Position numbers and translations under genes: made by a program. DNA of 64,000 bases from Atopsyche davidsoni (lineage: Eukaryota > Arthropoda > Insecta > Trichoptera > Hydrobiosidae): NCBI GenBank assembly GCA_022113835.1, contig JAILWY010000009.1, positions 2,827,501 through 2,891,500 of the forward strand, written 5' to 3'. Below are positions 1 through 11,649 of the stretch, in pieces. Numbering within the stretch: position 1 is the stretch's first letter; every line of letters starts with the position of its first letter. The notes beneath the pieces are model-generated. The model did not search any database. It saw nothing but the letters and a program-made list of their open reading frames with translations, and was not told the DNA's origin.

Positions 1-43
1 CTGACACAAATACTGTGGAATTAATTTTGTTTATTATTTAAAG

Positions 44-615
44 CATAGCTTCCCAAACTATTTTGTCCCGTCGATCCCTTGTCGAGTTTTCCTGTTTTTC
101 GTCGACCCCCTGCCTTGCTAATATTGATTTTTTACAAATTCATCAACTTCAAACATATTTTTGACATCTTATATAGAACAACTCACTTTCATAGGGTTTA
201 CTGTACGGTGGGTTTAAAAATGAAAAAGTTAAAATACATGTAAAGTTAATTATACCTTTATTAATTAAAAACACACAAACATTCAGAAAATCAATATTTT
301 TGACAGAGAATACTTAGTGGAATTCTATTTTAATATCTTAAATAGAATAAAATACATTAATTAAAAACATACAAAATACTTCTACGCTTCAGGGCTTCGA
401 TTCGTCACAAAGTACATCGGTACAATCTGTGTTCGGTTCATTATGACATTTACGAAATGTATAAATTTTGGTGATGACCTGCTTAAATGGAATCCACTCT
501 CGTAGACCCCCATTTACAGTTCATGGACCCCCAATTTTATTTTTCGCTGTCATCGACCCCTTGCAGGGCGAAATCGACCCCTGGGGGTCGATATTGACCA
601 CTTTGGGAACCTCTA
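44..615. mobile_element. Non-autonomous hAT element, family A copy 1
   Basis: The flanks carry a perfect 8-bp target duplication, ATTTAAAG (36-43 and 616-623), as expected for hAT. The termini are imperfect inverted repeats: CATAGCTTCCCAAAC at the left against TAGAGGTTCCCAAAG read inward from the right. Both ends continue into GTCGACCCC-type runs. There is no transposase frame, so it would have needed an enzyme in trans. The interior (about 140-490) holds unrelated AT-rich DNA, including a piece of the hammerhead-like repeat at 291-339. The same ends recur at 25145-25602, which shows that this is a family. Confidence 0.85.
291..339 (+). repeat. Fragment of hammerhead-like short repeat (family R)
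   Basis: The segment with GACAGAGAATACTTAGTGG followed by a GGAATTC/TTTTAATAT block matches segments near 3680-3715 and the minus strand of 26420-26460 and 63385-63425. Only the upstream part of that repeat is present; the GAAAC core is missing. It lies inside the hAT-A copy and was probably carried by it. Confidence 0.5.
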
Positions 616-659
616 ATTTAAAGCATATAAAACAACTTTTCGAAGGCACTTTTAACTCT

Positions 660-1015
660 TAATCAACCCCTAAGCGACATAAATCGCCCATGGGAGGGCG
701 TTATTGCCTCCGCTGGGAATGCCTGATTAAGCACCGAGTGTGTGGAATTTCCCTTAATTTCTTCCGATTCGTTAGCGTTGCGTGGCCTTGACTGCGCTGC
801 TATCGGCAGAAGATCAGGCTTCGGAGGTTTATCGTCCTCATTTCCGGCGTCTCCCATTTAAAGAGACAACTTTTATCCGCTACAAAGTACACCGTAAAGT
901 CGGCTCAGCTAACTTACCCCGTTAAGTCCAGGACGCGCCCTGGCCCAGATCCGTCGCGCCCCACTCTCCCCCGCGCTCTACGGGCCTACGATACTCTGCA
1001 TGCTCGTAGCGCGAA
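660..1015. other. GC-rich island, candidate conserved regulatory element
   Basis: A sharply GC- and CpG-richer block in AT-rich surroundings, ending in a run of CGCGCCCTGG / CCCGCGCTC type sequence. It contains short A/T homeobox-like words (GATTAAG, CATAAATCG). The longest open frames are 64 codons and look accidental. No repeat copy is seen elsewhere in the window. A regulatory role is inferred only from composition. Confidence 0.3.
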
Positions 1016-1878
1016 ACTAAATCTTCGCATGACAACACGTAAGCCAGGGCTGTCCAAACAATTCTTTAATATTATTTACAAAAAAATATATGTGAGTTTA
1101 TAAACACACCACTCACAGGAGCAAGCAAAAAAGCAGTTCAGAGTAATAAAAAAATGTTTTTCCTCAAGCCAGTAACATTCGAAAGATACAAGAAATGGGG
1201 GTCGCAGGCAGGTAACAGTTTAAGTATAACAGGCATAAAATATAAATTTACAACCAGTTATACTTAAATGATGTCAATTTAATTTATACTTTCAAATAAA
1301 CTAAAAAAAACTTGTCAGCAATCATGAGTTCTAACCACGAGACGGTATACAGATCCACGTTGTTTTTGAACAGTAACTTGGCGAAAGAAGATTTGCATTT
1401 AGTAACTGAAACTGAATAATTATTATATAATATACTGTTCACATTGCACAATAACAGAGTCAATTCCAAGCACGTATCGCGGAACACGACGGAACACGAC
1501 GCCTGCAGCCGGAAGTGGCAACACCTGCAGCCGGAAGTGCAAACATAGATGTCACACAAATTTTCCACAAATAAAACCTGTTACGTTATTAAGCGTTCAA
1601 TCTAAAGCTGTTATTTGTTTGTAAGTCCAGATCTTTTTTACATTATTTTAACCCTTTGATTTTACACACAATTAAATATAAATTTTAATAAAAATGTGCC
1701 TACTGACTTTCAAGAAATTTCATTTATGTTTCGCAAATGTACACAAAATCATAATAAAGAAGGTCGAACAGTTAATTTGTGTATCATTGTTAAGTTCTTC
1801 AAACACCACGACGCTTTTTTCTATATCGATACCTATCAACACGCAAACATAACACGAATATTTTTCATGGTCCCCGGG
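1016..1878. repeat. AT-rich spacer with a small tandem duplication
   Basis: Mostly unremarkable AT-rich sequence. At 1481-1500 the 10-mer GGAACACGAC occurs twice in a row. At 1502-1517 and 1524-1539 CCTGCAGCCGGAAGTG is repeated with a 22-bp period. CCGGAAGT is the ETS-type core, so the doubling gives two ETS-like sites, possibly by chance. No gene seen. Confidence 0.45.
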
Positions 1879-2154
1879 TTTTATATTGGAAGGAAAATTC
1901 TGCGTATTGCTGCTGCCCATTAGCTTTATTATATAATCCTTTCCTTACAAAGCTATGGCGTTTAGATCTGATACTCCTTCTGCATCAGGCTACAGAAGCA
2001 ATAGCAGGAGCCCACCCTCCATGGACAAGGTACTTCTAGAGCACATCTCTCTACAATCATTCCAAGTCCACTACTCCATTACCGATCCTTTACACATGCT
2101 CAGGGTGCAGAATGGCGGCCATGCACCAGTAACAAAATGGGGAGAGCGGGGAGG
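1879..2154 (+). repeat. Left arm of a 1.2-kb inverted repeat pair
   Basis: This arm begins TTTTATATTGGAAGG and matches, in reverse complement, the arm at 2832-3041. Shared blocks include GCGTATTGCTGCTGCC, GGCGTTTAGATCTGATACTC and GAGCACATCTCTC, with one internal indel. The start (TATATTGGAAGGAAA) is also shared with the unclassified repeat copy at 38699-39250. The arms may be two opposite insertions of one element. No coding domain recognised. Confidence 0.6.
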
Positions 2155-2164
2155 GGGGGGGGGG
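2153..2164 (+). repeat. Poly-G run
   Basis: Twelve consecutive G, just after the left arm and following GGGGAGAGCGGGGA. It could form a G-quadruplex with the neighbouring G tracts and is prone to length error in assembly. Confidence 0.7.
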
Positions 2165-2261
2165 TAGCATCTAGTTAATACCGAAGCACGTTTTAAGTAT
2201 ATTATTGATTTTTGTGACGACCGTCTCACAGTAAGTACGATTTTGCCTATACAGGTTTTAT

Positions 2262-2425
2262 TGATTGAAGAAACTCTCAGAAAAATATCATCGTGACTTG
2301 TATGGGATTTGAAACCCACATCCCCAAGCTTACATGGCCGGTGCATTCCCAATAATACCAACGAGTCACTGGTATTCAGTGAGAATTTTTATTCATCAAT
2401 CATATTCTATAAGTGAACCAGCGTA
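2262..2425 (-). mobile_element. tRNA-derived SINE, copy a (degenerate)
   Basis: On the minus strand this reads as the same tRNA-like module as 18661-18800: a CTCGTTGG-type A-box region, GCACCGGCCATGTAAGCTTGGGG as the anticodon arm, a mutated B box (GGGTTTCAAATCCC), then the family tail CAAGTCACGATGATATTT. A- and B-box changes suggest it is old and pol-III inactive. Terminal inverted repeats like those of copies b and c are not visible. It lies between the arms of the 1879-3041 inverted pair. Confidence 0.75.
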
Positions 2426-2564
2426 CTTATTATGCCAATCGAATATTGTGTGACGTTTTAAGTAAACAAACAAGTTAGACGTAGATTATTTTTTTCGTCA
2501 AGCTGTAGTACCGGTTTCTAATTATTTAAACGGATATATTCACGGCTTTTCAAAGCATTGTGTT

Positions 2565-2720
2565 CATTAGGATAGTTGGCTCGGCGCAGCCAGGCCGGGC
2601 CTCGTTAGCCGCGCGGCTCCAAGCAAATGAGTTCGCTGAATAACAGCTGATTGGATAATTTGTACGAGCGTACCGCCGTGTACATTGACATACAGTGCAT
2701 CCGATCTCAATCACCACAAC
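2565..2720. other. GC-rich island, candidate regulatory element
   Basis: A compact GC/CpG-rich block (GGCTCGGCGCAGCCAGGCC, GCCGCGCGGCTCC) followed by CAGCTGATTGGATAATTTG, which holds an E-box, a CCAAT-type inverted box (ATTGG) and an A/T homeobox-like word. No ORF of note. It sits inside the inverted pair. Confidence 0.25.
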
Positions 2721-2831
2721 TTTAATAAACTTGCATGCTTATTAAAATTAAAAAAATCATACTTCTGCGTGATAAGTATTTGAAACAAACCCAGTGTAAT
2801 TAAATTCTTTGAGTAAACATAGAATATGTAT

Positions 2832-3041
2832 CCTCCGCTCTCCTCATACTGTTGCTCGTGCATGACTGCCATTCTGTGCCTTGGAAGTGTTTGTGGAGAG
2901 ATGTGCTCTTGAAGTACTTTGTTCAGTATTATTTGTGCAGAAGGAGTATCAGATCTAAACGCCAGAGCTTTGTAAGGAAATATTTATATATTAATGCTGT
3001 AAGGCAGCAGCAATACGCATACTTTTCCTTCCAATATAAAA
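2832..3041 (-). repeat. Right arm of a 1.2-kb inverted repeat pair
   Basis: Reverse-complement partner of 1879-2154, matching nearly end to end apart from a deletion of about 60 bp. It ends in CCTTCCAATATAAAA, followed by ACTGCGGTGTAGAAG; the latter is shared with the copy at 39190-39220 but deleted from the left arm. The 0.68 kb between the arms holds a SINE and a GC island, so the pair is not a simple hairpin element. Confidence 0.6.
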
Positions 3042-3659
3042 CTGCGGTGTAGAAGATCCACTACTATTAACACTGATTCAGTATAAATTTATACTTAGTG
3101 AAATGGTAGCCGACCTCTCTGAAGATAAATATGTATATTTCGTAGATTTTCCGGTGTTTCAGTTTTATATAGTGACGATTTTTGTCGATTCGACAACCCT
3201 AACACTGCATTAAATATCGAAAATATTTTTTCAAAAATTTGTTTTGTAAATAACATACGACTCATCTTGAAAACACGTATAAAATATAATGTAAATGTTT
3301 TTAGTTTAAATATACAGCGCGGCTCTATATACTCGTAACATATTATATAAAGCGGGGCCTGCCATGTGTTTAATTCTTTATTTTAATGGAACTATAAATT
3401 TTTTAAGCAGTTTACACTGAATGTGTTACAATCTCTGTAGGTTGGACTCGCACCAAACCATCTTAATTTGGGTAGTTAATTGGTATTCACACCACGACTG
3501 CGCAACTGGAAGTTAAAATGTCGTGCTAACATGTATATGGAGAAGATTCCATACTAGAAAGCTCGTAAATTCACGTTACAATATCGGTTTTAGCTTACTG
3601 CCATGGAAAAATTAACTTTAAAACAGCATTTCACTAAAAAAAAAATTACTTTGTATATT

Positions 3660-3815
3660 TATTATATTCAATATTATTGACCGAAACTATTGGGAGGAAT
3701 TCCACTTTAATATTTAGGTGATTTTTTCGCACTTCATTATTAACGTGACTAGCTGTGCCAACAGGCCAAGAGTTGGCGAAACAAGTCACATTAAAAATAA
3801 AATATAAATGTAAAA
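3660..3815 (+). mobile_element. Family R repeat with hammerhead-like core
   Basis: The order of motifs matches the minus-strand copies at 26293-26470 and 63262-63425: GACCGAAACTATTGGGAGG, GGAATTCCACTTTAATATT, then a stem-loop and GGCGAAACAAGTCAC. The core (3745-3789) has GTGACT and AGTCAC as outer arms. Inside is the stem GCCAAC/GTTGGC (3757-3762 with 3772-3777), followed directly by GAAAC. CTGTG occupies the place of the catalytic CTGATGA. This layout is typical of the degenerate hammerhead motifs of Penelope-like elements. Ribozyme activity is unlikely because core bases differ. Confidence 0.45.
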
Positions 3816-5285
3816 GCACTCTTAAAAGTATTTTTTTTTGGAATGACTAAAAAAGTTAACCTTCTCTTGTCCAAAAAAGTAAACAATATTTATAGTACAT
3901 TATTTTACTTTGTGAAATGAGTTCGTGACGGAAAATTACCTAATTACTGGTTACGTGCTTCATGACTCGGTTTCAGCGTGGGAAAACAAATGGGAAAATT
4001 AATTAACTAATGTGGCTGATGGCTGCAATGCCGCTGGGTGTGTTCATGTAGTCAAGTTAGCTAAAATATTTTTAATAAATCAAGTGAATACCAAAATAAT
4101 ATTTTTCATGAAAAAATCCTGCATACCATGCAAAACATTGAGTATGTATGTAATTGTTCTTTAACATAATATATCGTATTTTTACTTTTAAGGCTTAAAT
4201 AAATAATATTTTTTTAAAATACATGTTGAAATATAAGAATTATTACATGTGAACTATAATATTTCTTCTCGTAGGATTATATTATTTAATAAATTTTATT
4301 TAACATAACCCTTTTTTCATACTTTGCTACAACACAGAAACGTATAAAAATACTGGTCATTGATCGATATTATCTAGAGTAAGTTCTCAAAAACATATTT
4401 ATAAATAAAGTTTACCTGAATAAAAATGACCGACTTTGATTTCGAAAATTAGTAAATAACTATGTATCAATTCTGCAGGCTTATGGGTGGATTACAGTAT
4501 TGCAGAGCTGGAAACTTTAAAGACTCGAGCTTCCAAGAGCTTTCAGGAAACTCCAATAATAAATAGCAAGATCTTTTGAAGGATTACATTCTCTAATAAT
4601 TATTTTAGTAACAAAAGTTACAGCTCCCCAATATTTTATCTAAAAGGTACAGGAGGTTAATAAGTATTATGTTTCAGCGAAAAGTTTCAACAAACAGCAG
4701 CTGTGAATTTCCCAGTGTTCAATTAATTTCCAATTAATTTATTTTCGATTAATTCAATATTATTTTCAAAGCTCATTTTCCTTGAGGCTATCTTCGAGGC
4801 CTTCGCTGCCGTTTCAGCAGCAGAAACCATTATCTATTGTTAAAACATAAGTGATGTTTACTCACTAATAATTGATGACAAAAATATAATCAAAGAGGAT
4901 TGAATTTTAATAAATTGATTATATGACACATAAACATAAACACAAGAAATATATGCTTTGATTTTCTTTAACGAAGACTTGTCAGTGTATAAAATTGTTT
5001 TCATACAAATTTTAGTTGTGATTTATAAAAAAAATATTACAAATAACGATAAATATATTTGATAGTCAACCATGAAAAAAACATTTTTTTTTTATTATCC
5101 AAATATCTTGGCAAACATTCGTAACAAAAATAAGCTCAATTACTATGTTATGTACCCGTTAGGTGCACACCGGACTTAAGGAAAACACTTTCAATACTTT
5201 TTATATTATGAAGTTTAATACACCGACAGTGTGTCGTCGATGGCCAGTCAAGTTATGATTGAACCCATGAATGATACATTCATAT
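3816..5285. other. AT-rich DNA without recognised features
   Basis: Read on both strands. There are many short A/T runs and no open frame with recognisable protein similarity, no tandem array and no terminal repeats. A slightly GC-richer patch near 4010-4050 is too short to interpret. Confidence 0.6.
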
Positions 5286-5289
5286 ACAC

Positions 5290-5480
5290 AAATTATAATA
5301 TAATGGACGTAGTCCAGCAAGAGTACAAGTACACATTAGCAGATGAATGCACAAACATGTGATTGAAGTTTGAGATGTTTGTGTTTACTTAATAATAAAA
5401 GATATAATAATGGACATTTAGTCCGTTAGAACTGCAAGTACACATAGTTAAATAAATGCACAAACATATTATTAAAGGTT
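5290..5480 (+). repeat. Imperfect direct duplication, about 113-bp period
   Basis: TATAATGGACGTAGTCC...CAAGTACACATTAGCAG...AATGCACAAACATGTGATT is followed about 113 bp later by TAATGGACATTTAGTCC...CAAGTACACATAGTTAA...AATGCACAAACATATTATT. There are two diverged units with no coding potential. A local tandem duplication is the simplest reading. Confidence 0.6.
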
Positions 5481-5689
5481 AATGCGGAATAAAGTCGATT
5501 CATCAGTACAATGTTAGTATAAACAAACAAGGACTTTCAATTAAATGATAATAATAGAAAGTACTAAACAAAATATATTGTGGTGATTAGGTAGGTACAT
5601 TACAACTACATGATTGTAGAAAAAGTGTATTTTTCAAAACACCGTTAATTTCGTTGGTAAATTCACACGATGCGTTACTGAGATGTTCC

Positions 5690-5820
5690 GCCATGAGCCT
5701 CACGCAGGTGAGCCGGCTCTGCAGGTAGAAGCCTCCTGGTGAGGTATCGGATGTGGATCCGAGGCCGGTTCCCACGCCGGGCGCCTCGCACGCTGGGAAT
5801 TACACACCTCCGAAGAAAAT
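5690..5820. other. Small GC-rich island
   Basis: GC-rich block (GAGCCGGCTCTGCAGG, GGCCGGTTCCCACGCCGGGC) in AT-rich DNA. It carries short inverted words (GAGCCGGCTC is a perfect 10-bp palindrome). Overlapping open frames on both strands show that frame length here reflects base composition, not coding. Confidence 0.25.
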
Positions 5821-7956
5821 TGTTCACTTTGTATATGTACATATTTACTAAAAATGTAGCCCGTCACAGAATGACGTATTCGATGAACGATGCAATAGTG
5901 TTTGAACATAAGTTTAGCTGAATACTCGAAAGACGTTGCTCACGTTTTCATTCCAATTCATTGCTTGACGTTTCTGTCACATTTCGTGTCACAAACAACG
6001 CGTCACTTTCACTGACTGTTCTTTATTTGAAAAATTCTAAATTTGAAATTCTCGCGGTGAACAACAGAATCTTGTAATTCGTACATATTGAAACTCGCTA
6101 AATCATATTTTTATTCAATTAGTTTATGAATGAAAATATTATCCTATCGTCTTGAAATTCGGCACATAACTGCGGAAAAACTTACTGAACTTACATGCAA
6201 AAAATCATATATATCTTTTAAAATATTCTATAGAGAACCAAAAAATGAAAAAAATGAAACATTCATACACACACACAATGGATATTATTATTATAGATAT
6301 GTAGAAGGAACCGAAGACCTACTACATTTTTCTCCCTTAAAAAAAGCCTTGAACTCTGGCTAAGCATAAATACTCAGTGAGATGGTTACAGGCCTCCTCT
6401 AAGGAGAGGCATCTAAGGATGAGGATATGGTGAGATACATGATTCGATCGTAAAAAGTATGAAATTCTCCGATGGTGTCCGGTCAGGAATTGACTTTCTA
6501 CCAGAACTAAGCTTAAAAATAGGCATAGCACAATTTAAATGATTATATTAAAATAAAGAATTTAAAACAAAGATCAATAAAATTTATTGATTTCAGTTCG
6601 TTCAAAATGAAGAGTAAAAATTTTTACGTTACCAAAAATATCAAATATGTGTTTTAAATATTGCACATTTACCGTGTGTAATTTTAAGTACTTTATGAGT
6701 ACATAAATTATTTTAGTGATTTTTTCCACGTTTTAATTTGTCCTGCATTGTATCATAGCACATTACGATGGTGAAAAATAATAAATAGCACCGATGAGTT
6801 TTTACAAAACATGCTGATAATTAATATTTACGTAAATATATACGATGCTTTATGTACTGCGAGATAAAAACGCCATCCATTTTCGTCGCTTGGAATATGT
6901 AGTAAACATTCTACATTCTAAACAAAGTTCGTAAAAGTACGACACCAAAAAAACAACAAATTATTGTAAACGTACACGAAGAGGCAGGCATGAGAGGCGG
7001 TGGTGTGGGAGTGCACACTTCAAGTGCGGTGACCATGGCTTAAGGCGAAGAAAGGAAACCAAAAATATTAAACTCATGCTAAAAAGGATTTTTTACAGCA
7101 ACTCAATAAATAAAACAGAAAAATCTATTTACGCTAACTCTTATGCCACACCTTGTAAGCCCTACATCAGGGGACAGCCACATACTGTATTGTAACCATA
7201 TCCCTAAGAACTATTGTAATTTAACCAAAAGAAAATAAAGAATCTTAAATAATAAACAGAATCGTTCACCAAAGCATTTTCATTGTTTAATTACAACAGT
7301 ATATTGTTTTGATTTCATCCCGAAGAGCTGTAAAAATTAACACTGAAAAAAGAAAGCATAGCTTTAATTTAAAAATATTAAAAAAAATAATTTTGTTATG
7401 GATTTTGAAAAAAAACATTGTTATAATATGTAAATACGTTGCATATTTTTATTCAATTAAATTCCATAAGCTAATAGTGTTGCGGAGCATTAATTAATAA
7501 GCTGTAAAGGCAGCAACGCTACTAAACAGTAGTCCTCCAATGTTGTCCTTATACACAGTATTAAACAAACATTAATTATTAATTAATGATCAACTTTATC
7601 AAGCTAACATACATCACTAACTATATCATAGATTTGATATTAAAAACCCCCGAAAGTATAATTATTATAAAAATTTAAATAATAACTTATTTGCATGCCA
7701 AATAATTCGAATTTATTTTGCGAACATAAAATATGAATTTATGAACCAAAAGCGAATTAATTGATCATTTTTTGTGATAAACACGTTTTGAACGACAGTA
7801 TGAATAAATAAATAAACATGGGAAAAAGAAGTGTGGTCACCGTTATCGCATCCAGTAGAGTACGTTTGGTTGAGCCGATTGTGGATTTATGTTGTTTTTG
7901 TGGAGCTCTGCTTACAGACTAAAAACTTGTTTGCTTTTTTACATGTAGGTATACAG
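5821..7956. other. AT-rich DNA without recognised features
   Basis: No domain-bearing frame and no repeat seen elsewhere in the window. The longest open stretch (6130-6363, 77 codons) is low-complexity with no recognisable motif. GTGATTTTTTCCACG at 6717-6731 resembles the arm of family R but is too short to call. Confidence 0.55.
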
Positions 7957-8384
7957 TAAAGGCCTCTACACACGTAGCGACGCAACTGACAATCCACCAA
8001 TAAATTGCAACAACAACTCACCTCTAGTCATTTTTATTTCTCGATGAAATTATACTTAATTTTTTGTAAAAAAATAAATTTAAAAAATCAACAAATTAAG
8101 GAAACAGAATTTAATTCATTGGTTTAATGGTTGGTTATGTGGATTACATTTATCATAATTTATTAAATAAAATGATTTTTTTTTGTTGTGAATGCGAAAC
8201 GATAAATAATAAATGCAGTTGCATAACATACCATCTCGATTATATTGCTAAATCGTAGTAAATTTCTTGTTAAAAAGTAAGGCATGTTTGGACTCAGGGG
8301 AGAGCCACTGAAACGACTGAGAAAAAAATATTATCGAGATAACACGCATTAGTGCTTTCTGTTTGATCACGGGTGAAATTAGGT

Positions 8385-8625
8385 TAAGCCAGTCGTCGCA
8401 CAGCCTCTCGAATATTTGCAGGAAGTTAGTTTGTTTTCGGTGTGGGGCGGAGGGGTGGGCTGCCCCGGGGGTGATTAATCTCCTGCCACCACCCCTGGGC
8501 GCTTCTTTTGTCGAACATGTCATTACTAGGCGAACAGAAAATACACATCGGAATAATGAAAAACGCCCCTTCTGCGTGAGAAGCTACCGGACGGTGCAGT
8601 TTCGCTGGAGAACACCTGGATTATG
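8385..8625. other. GC-rich island, candidate regulatory element
   Basis: GC-rich block with GGGGCGGAGGGGTGGGCTGCC and CTGCCACCACCCCTGGGCG; the GGGGTGG-type tracts resemble KLF/Sp sites. An 87-codon frame (8363-8626) begins at an ATG but matches no known protein and has an overlapping open frame on the other strand. No repeats. Confidence 0.3.
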
Positions 8626-9289
8626 ATGAATGCCGTTTATAAATACCTAAGTAAAATACTAAAGTAAATATTGATTTTCTATCCCTAAAACATACCCAAG
8701 CGTAGTTTTCGAATCACACTGTATTACAAAAATATTTTTAATATAATATAATAAAACTCGCGTATATGAAACTTTGTTTACTGCAGTGTATAAAAAAATA
8801 TAATTAACTATATAAAACAACCATATAAAGCATATTAAATATAAATGCACGGGCAAGCCATAAATGCCAGCTCAGAAGATTTTACTGCTGGATACGAAAG
8901 CATTATGACTTTTTACTGCAAATTAACGATTTGATTTTGGGTCAGCATCTTATTGCCTCTCAAAAAATACTACATCAGTAATTAAAACCAAGCCATTTTT
9001 TTTAACAAGAGGTATTTTAAAAAAGTAATCGAAATCCTGCTTTTGTGTAACACTGTAAGCATCAGTTTTATTATTTTTTAACGACAGTAAGGTAAATCGA
9101 CGAAATAAGCAAAACGAGTTAAAAAATTTATTACCTAAATAATTTATTCAATTTTTATTGTTGATTGTTGACGTATATGTAACATTGCATTTTATAATTT
9201 ATTTAATATATAAAGCGCATGTGGTTACGGCGTCATAAATAAATTGAGATTAATGTATATATTTCCTATTGAGCATGGGTCTATATCAA

Positions 9290-9560
9290 GGGTAGTATAA
9301 GAAACCCCTAAATGAACGTCCGGGCTTTTTTAATTATAGGGATTAGCATATAAAGATGAAAGTCATCCCTTCATCAAAGCCGTTTTGTTAATAATTTACG
9401 ATAGGGATGATTTAAGTTAAGCTAAAGGTAAAAAGCTGAAGCCAATGCACCCGAGGGTTGCTTTTTACGCTCGCACGTGCACAAGTGCTCGCTAGGGGAG
9501 GATATACCTACAAACCTTTTACGGGGAAAAAAACGTAATTAGTACTTGAAACCGCCCCTA
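9290..9560. other. Moderately GC-rich unique block with TCF- and homeobox-like words
   Basis: Contains TTTTTTAATTATAGGGATTAG (Antennapedia-type TAATTA next to a Bicoid/Otx-type GGATTA), CTTCATCAAAGCC (TCF-like ATCAAAG) and TTTTTACGCTCGCACGTGC (E-box CACGTG). No ORF. Motif matches this short occur by chance, so the regulatory reading is tentative. Confidence 0.25.
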
Positions 9561-10615
9561 ATAGAAGTATCATTATTATTGAGATCCGATCTCTTTGATA
9601 ATTTTTAGCTATCTACGAAATTTATTGATTAATCAAGCAAATTTACATAAAATTAATTTATAAAAAGTACTTACGATTTTTCTCAAATAAGAAATATTCA
9701 AAGTGGATTACTGTCGCGGAAACATACCTGAAATGAAAAAAATAATAAACATTAGAAATATAAAAATAGAATTCAACAGAAATAAAGTAAGATCGTGTTT
9801 TTTTCTTCTTGCTTTCCATGTTTGTTTTACAAGCGGGAGACATTTAAGTTCAGTTAGTTTGAGAGCAACGACTACATTACTATACTATTGTAGAATGTAA
9901 GACTTAGAAGCCGAAATTTATTAGGCAAGTAATCAACTAAAATTAAACTATCTAAAAGCAATTTCCCAAGATTCATAAGCGAGGATCTTTTTTCCATTTA
10001 AACCAGGAGACAATTAAAATTAAAAAAAAACTTTATTAAATTACTTAATATTTTTATTACACTATTTTGTCAGTTGAGTTAGTATGCAAACCACTGCACA
10101 ATAAAAATACATTTCGCTACTGTTACATATTATTTTTTCCCTGGATTTTTACGGAGAGTAAATCATCAATCTCTGTTGGTTAAAAAGGTTTCATTCGTTC
10201 CGAGGGTGCACGTAAGATTAATCTTAAACAGCGAATTCCTTAAATTTATAAATGAGGATCATCTTCAATTATCTAGAAGTATAGATATATCAAGAAAGGA
10301 TATCCGGCTTTTGTTTTGTGGGGTCCTACGTCATCGGCGCTCTGGGGTTGTAATTAGCAATTAGGGCTACACAGCTGATTTGCAATGCCCCCCTATTGTC
10401 TGGCTCGGTGAAGTGATATTCCTAGACGACCAATAAAGCTCCCGAGGAGTAACGAGCTGTGTCCCTACTAATACGCCTCAGCCCAGGCACTCGAGTATCA
10501 GTGGAATTGACTGCTTAACCCTGATCTGATATATATATATTTCCAGAAAATATTTATTTATACGACGCACGTTGATTTAACTGAACATTTCGTAATCAAA
10601 AAGTATTTAATTAGA

Positions 10616-11132
10616 ATTCTTCTTCTGATGCCTCTTCTCATTTGAGGTTGGTGACCATTTCCTCGAACATATTCTTATCCTGGGCCAGTCTCACCTATTT
10701 GGCCACACTTCCGATCTCCAGCCAGTGGCGCAAATTCCGCATCTACGTTAACTTCCTTCTTCTAATGCCCCTTTTTCCTTCGATTTTTTCTTAATGAAAA
10801 TGCTGTATTCTCCTATAATCCTTTCTTTGCGAATTCTGTGTAAGACTCTTTCATTTGTCTCATTTCATTTTCACAGAAGCTGCCTTGAGTGTCCAAGCTT
10901 TGACTCCATAATGGAGAACTGAGAGGACATAACATTTGGTGGAAGTGTTATATTTCTTGAGCATAGTATTTTCCTCAAATTATTAAACGCACTGCGTGCT
11001 GTCTCAATCCTCACATTAATTTCCTGGTCATGGTCTCAGTTCTCAGCCAACCAGTTGCCCAAATACCTGAATCTTTTAACTCCCTCCACTACTTTGTTGT
11101 CTATGTAGATATTAAAGCCGAGAGTTGATTGA
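10616..11132 (-). pseudogene. Non-LTR retrotransposon reverse transcriptase, C-terminal relic
   Basis: Read on the minus strand this encodes the far C-terminal part of a LINE endonuclease/reverse-transcriptase polyprotein. It starts with IYIDNKVVEGVKRFRYLGNW, followed by RIETARSAFNNLRKILCSRN, LHRIRKER and GRRKLT-type residues. It ends in a tail equivalent to the QDRDMFEEMVTN motif seen in the tails at 26038 and 28336. VKRFRYLG...L..RIE.AR is characteristic of the thumb/connection region after the palm in many arthropod LINEs. Several stops and frameshifts break it. Only the 3' end remains, the usual result of 5'-truncated retrotransposition. The orientation is opposite to the other two tails. 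Confidence 0.75.
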
Positions 11133-11486
11133 CAAGTTTATTAAAAATAAATAATATCTTTCAAGGCATAGTAAATTAACAAGGTCAAGAGTAGAATAAT
11201 ATTAATAATTATACCAATAATTAAGCCCATGAAGTGTAACTGTAAAATTATTAAATATAATGCAGCATATAATGTTAATAAACCGTGATGCACTTAAATC
11301 AGCAAGCAGACTTTGAATACGGCGAATGTATATAATTTATCGCCACAAGACACGAAATATGCGCAATTGCTTTAAGAGAAGTTAATAGGCTATTAACCGT
11401 GTCGATTTAGGTATTTATACCTGATTGTGGGCCATCAGATTGAATGCGGAGTGCCATGGAGACGGCCCAGCCGTAAACTGAGAGGT

Positions 11487-11600
11487 TTATTGGTGCATTA
11501 AACGGACAAGATCGTCCCGGCGAGTGGGGACCGTGAGAGGGGACCGCATTGTAAATGGGTTCCATTTTGAGCCACCCTGTATATATAGTATGTGTACGTA
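11487..11600 (-). mobile_element. Possible mariner-type terminal fragment
   Basis: On the minus strand TATATACAGGGTGGCTCAAA follows a TA dinucleotide and resembles the mariner terminus at 25279 (ACAGGGTGCGCCATATTTT). Downstream sequence (GCGGTCCCCTCTCACGGTCC) is GC-richer and unrecognised. Only one end is visible, so this is a weak call. Confidence 0.3.
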
Positions 11601-11649
11601 GATTTTGGCAGCTGTTGTTATTAGATTTACTTGGTTCTTGTGGGTTTTG

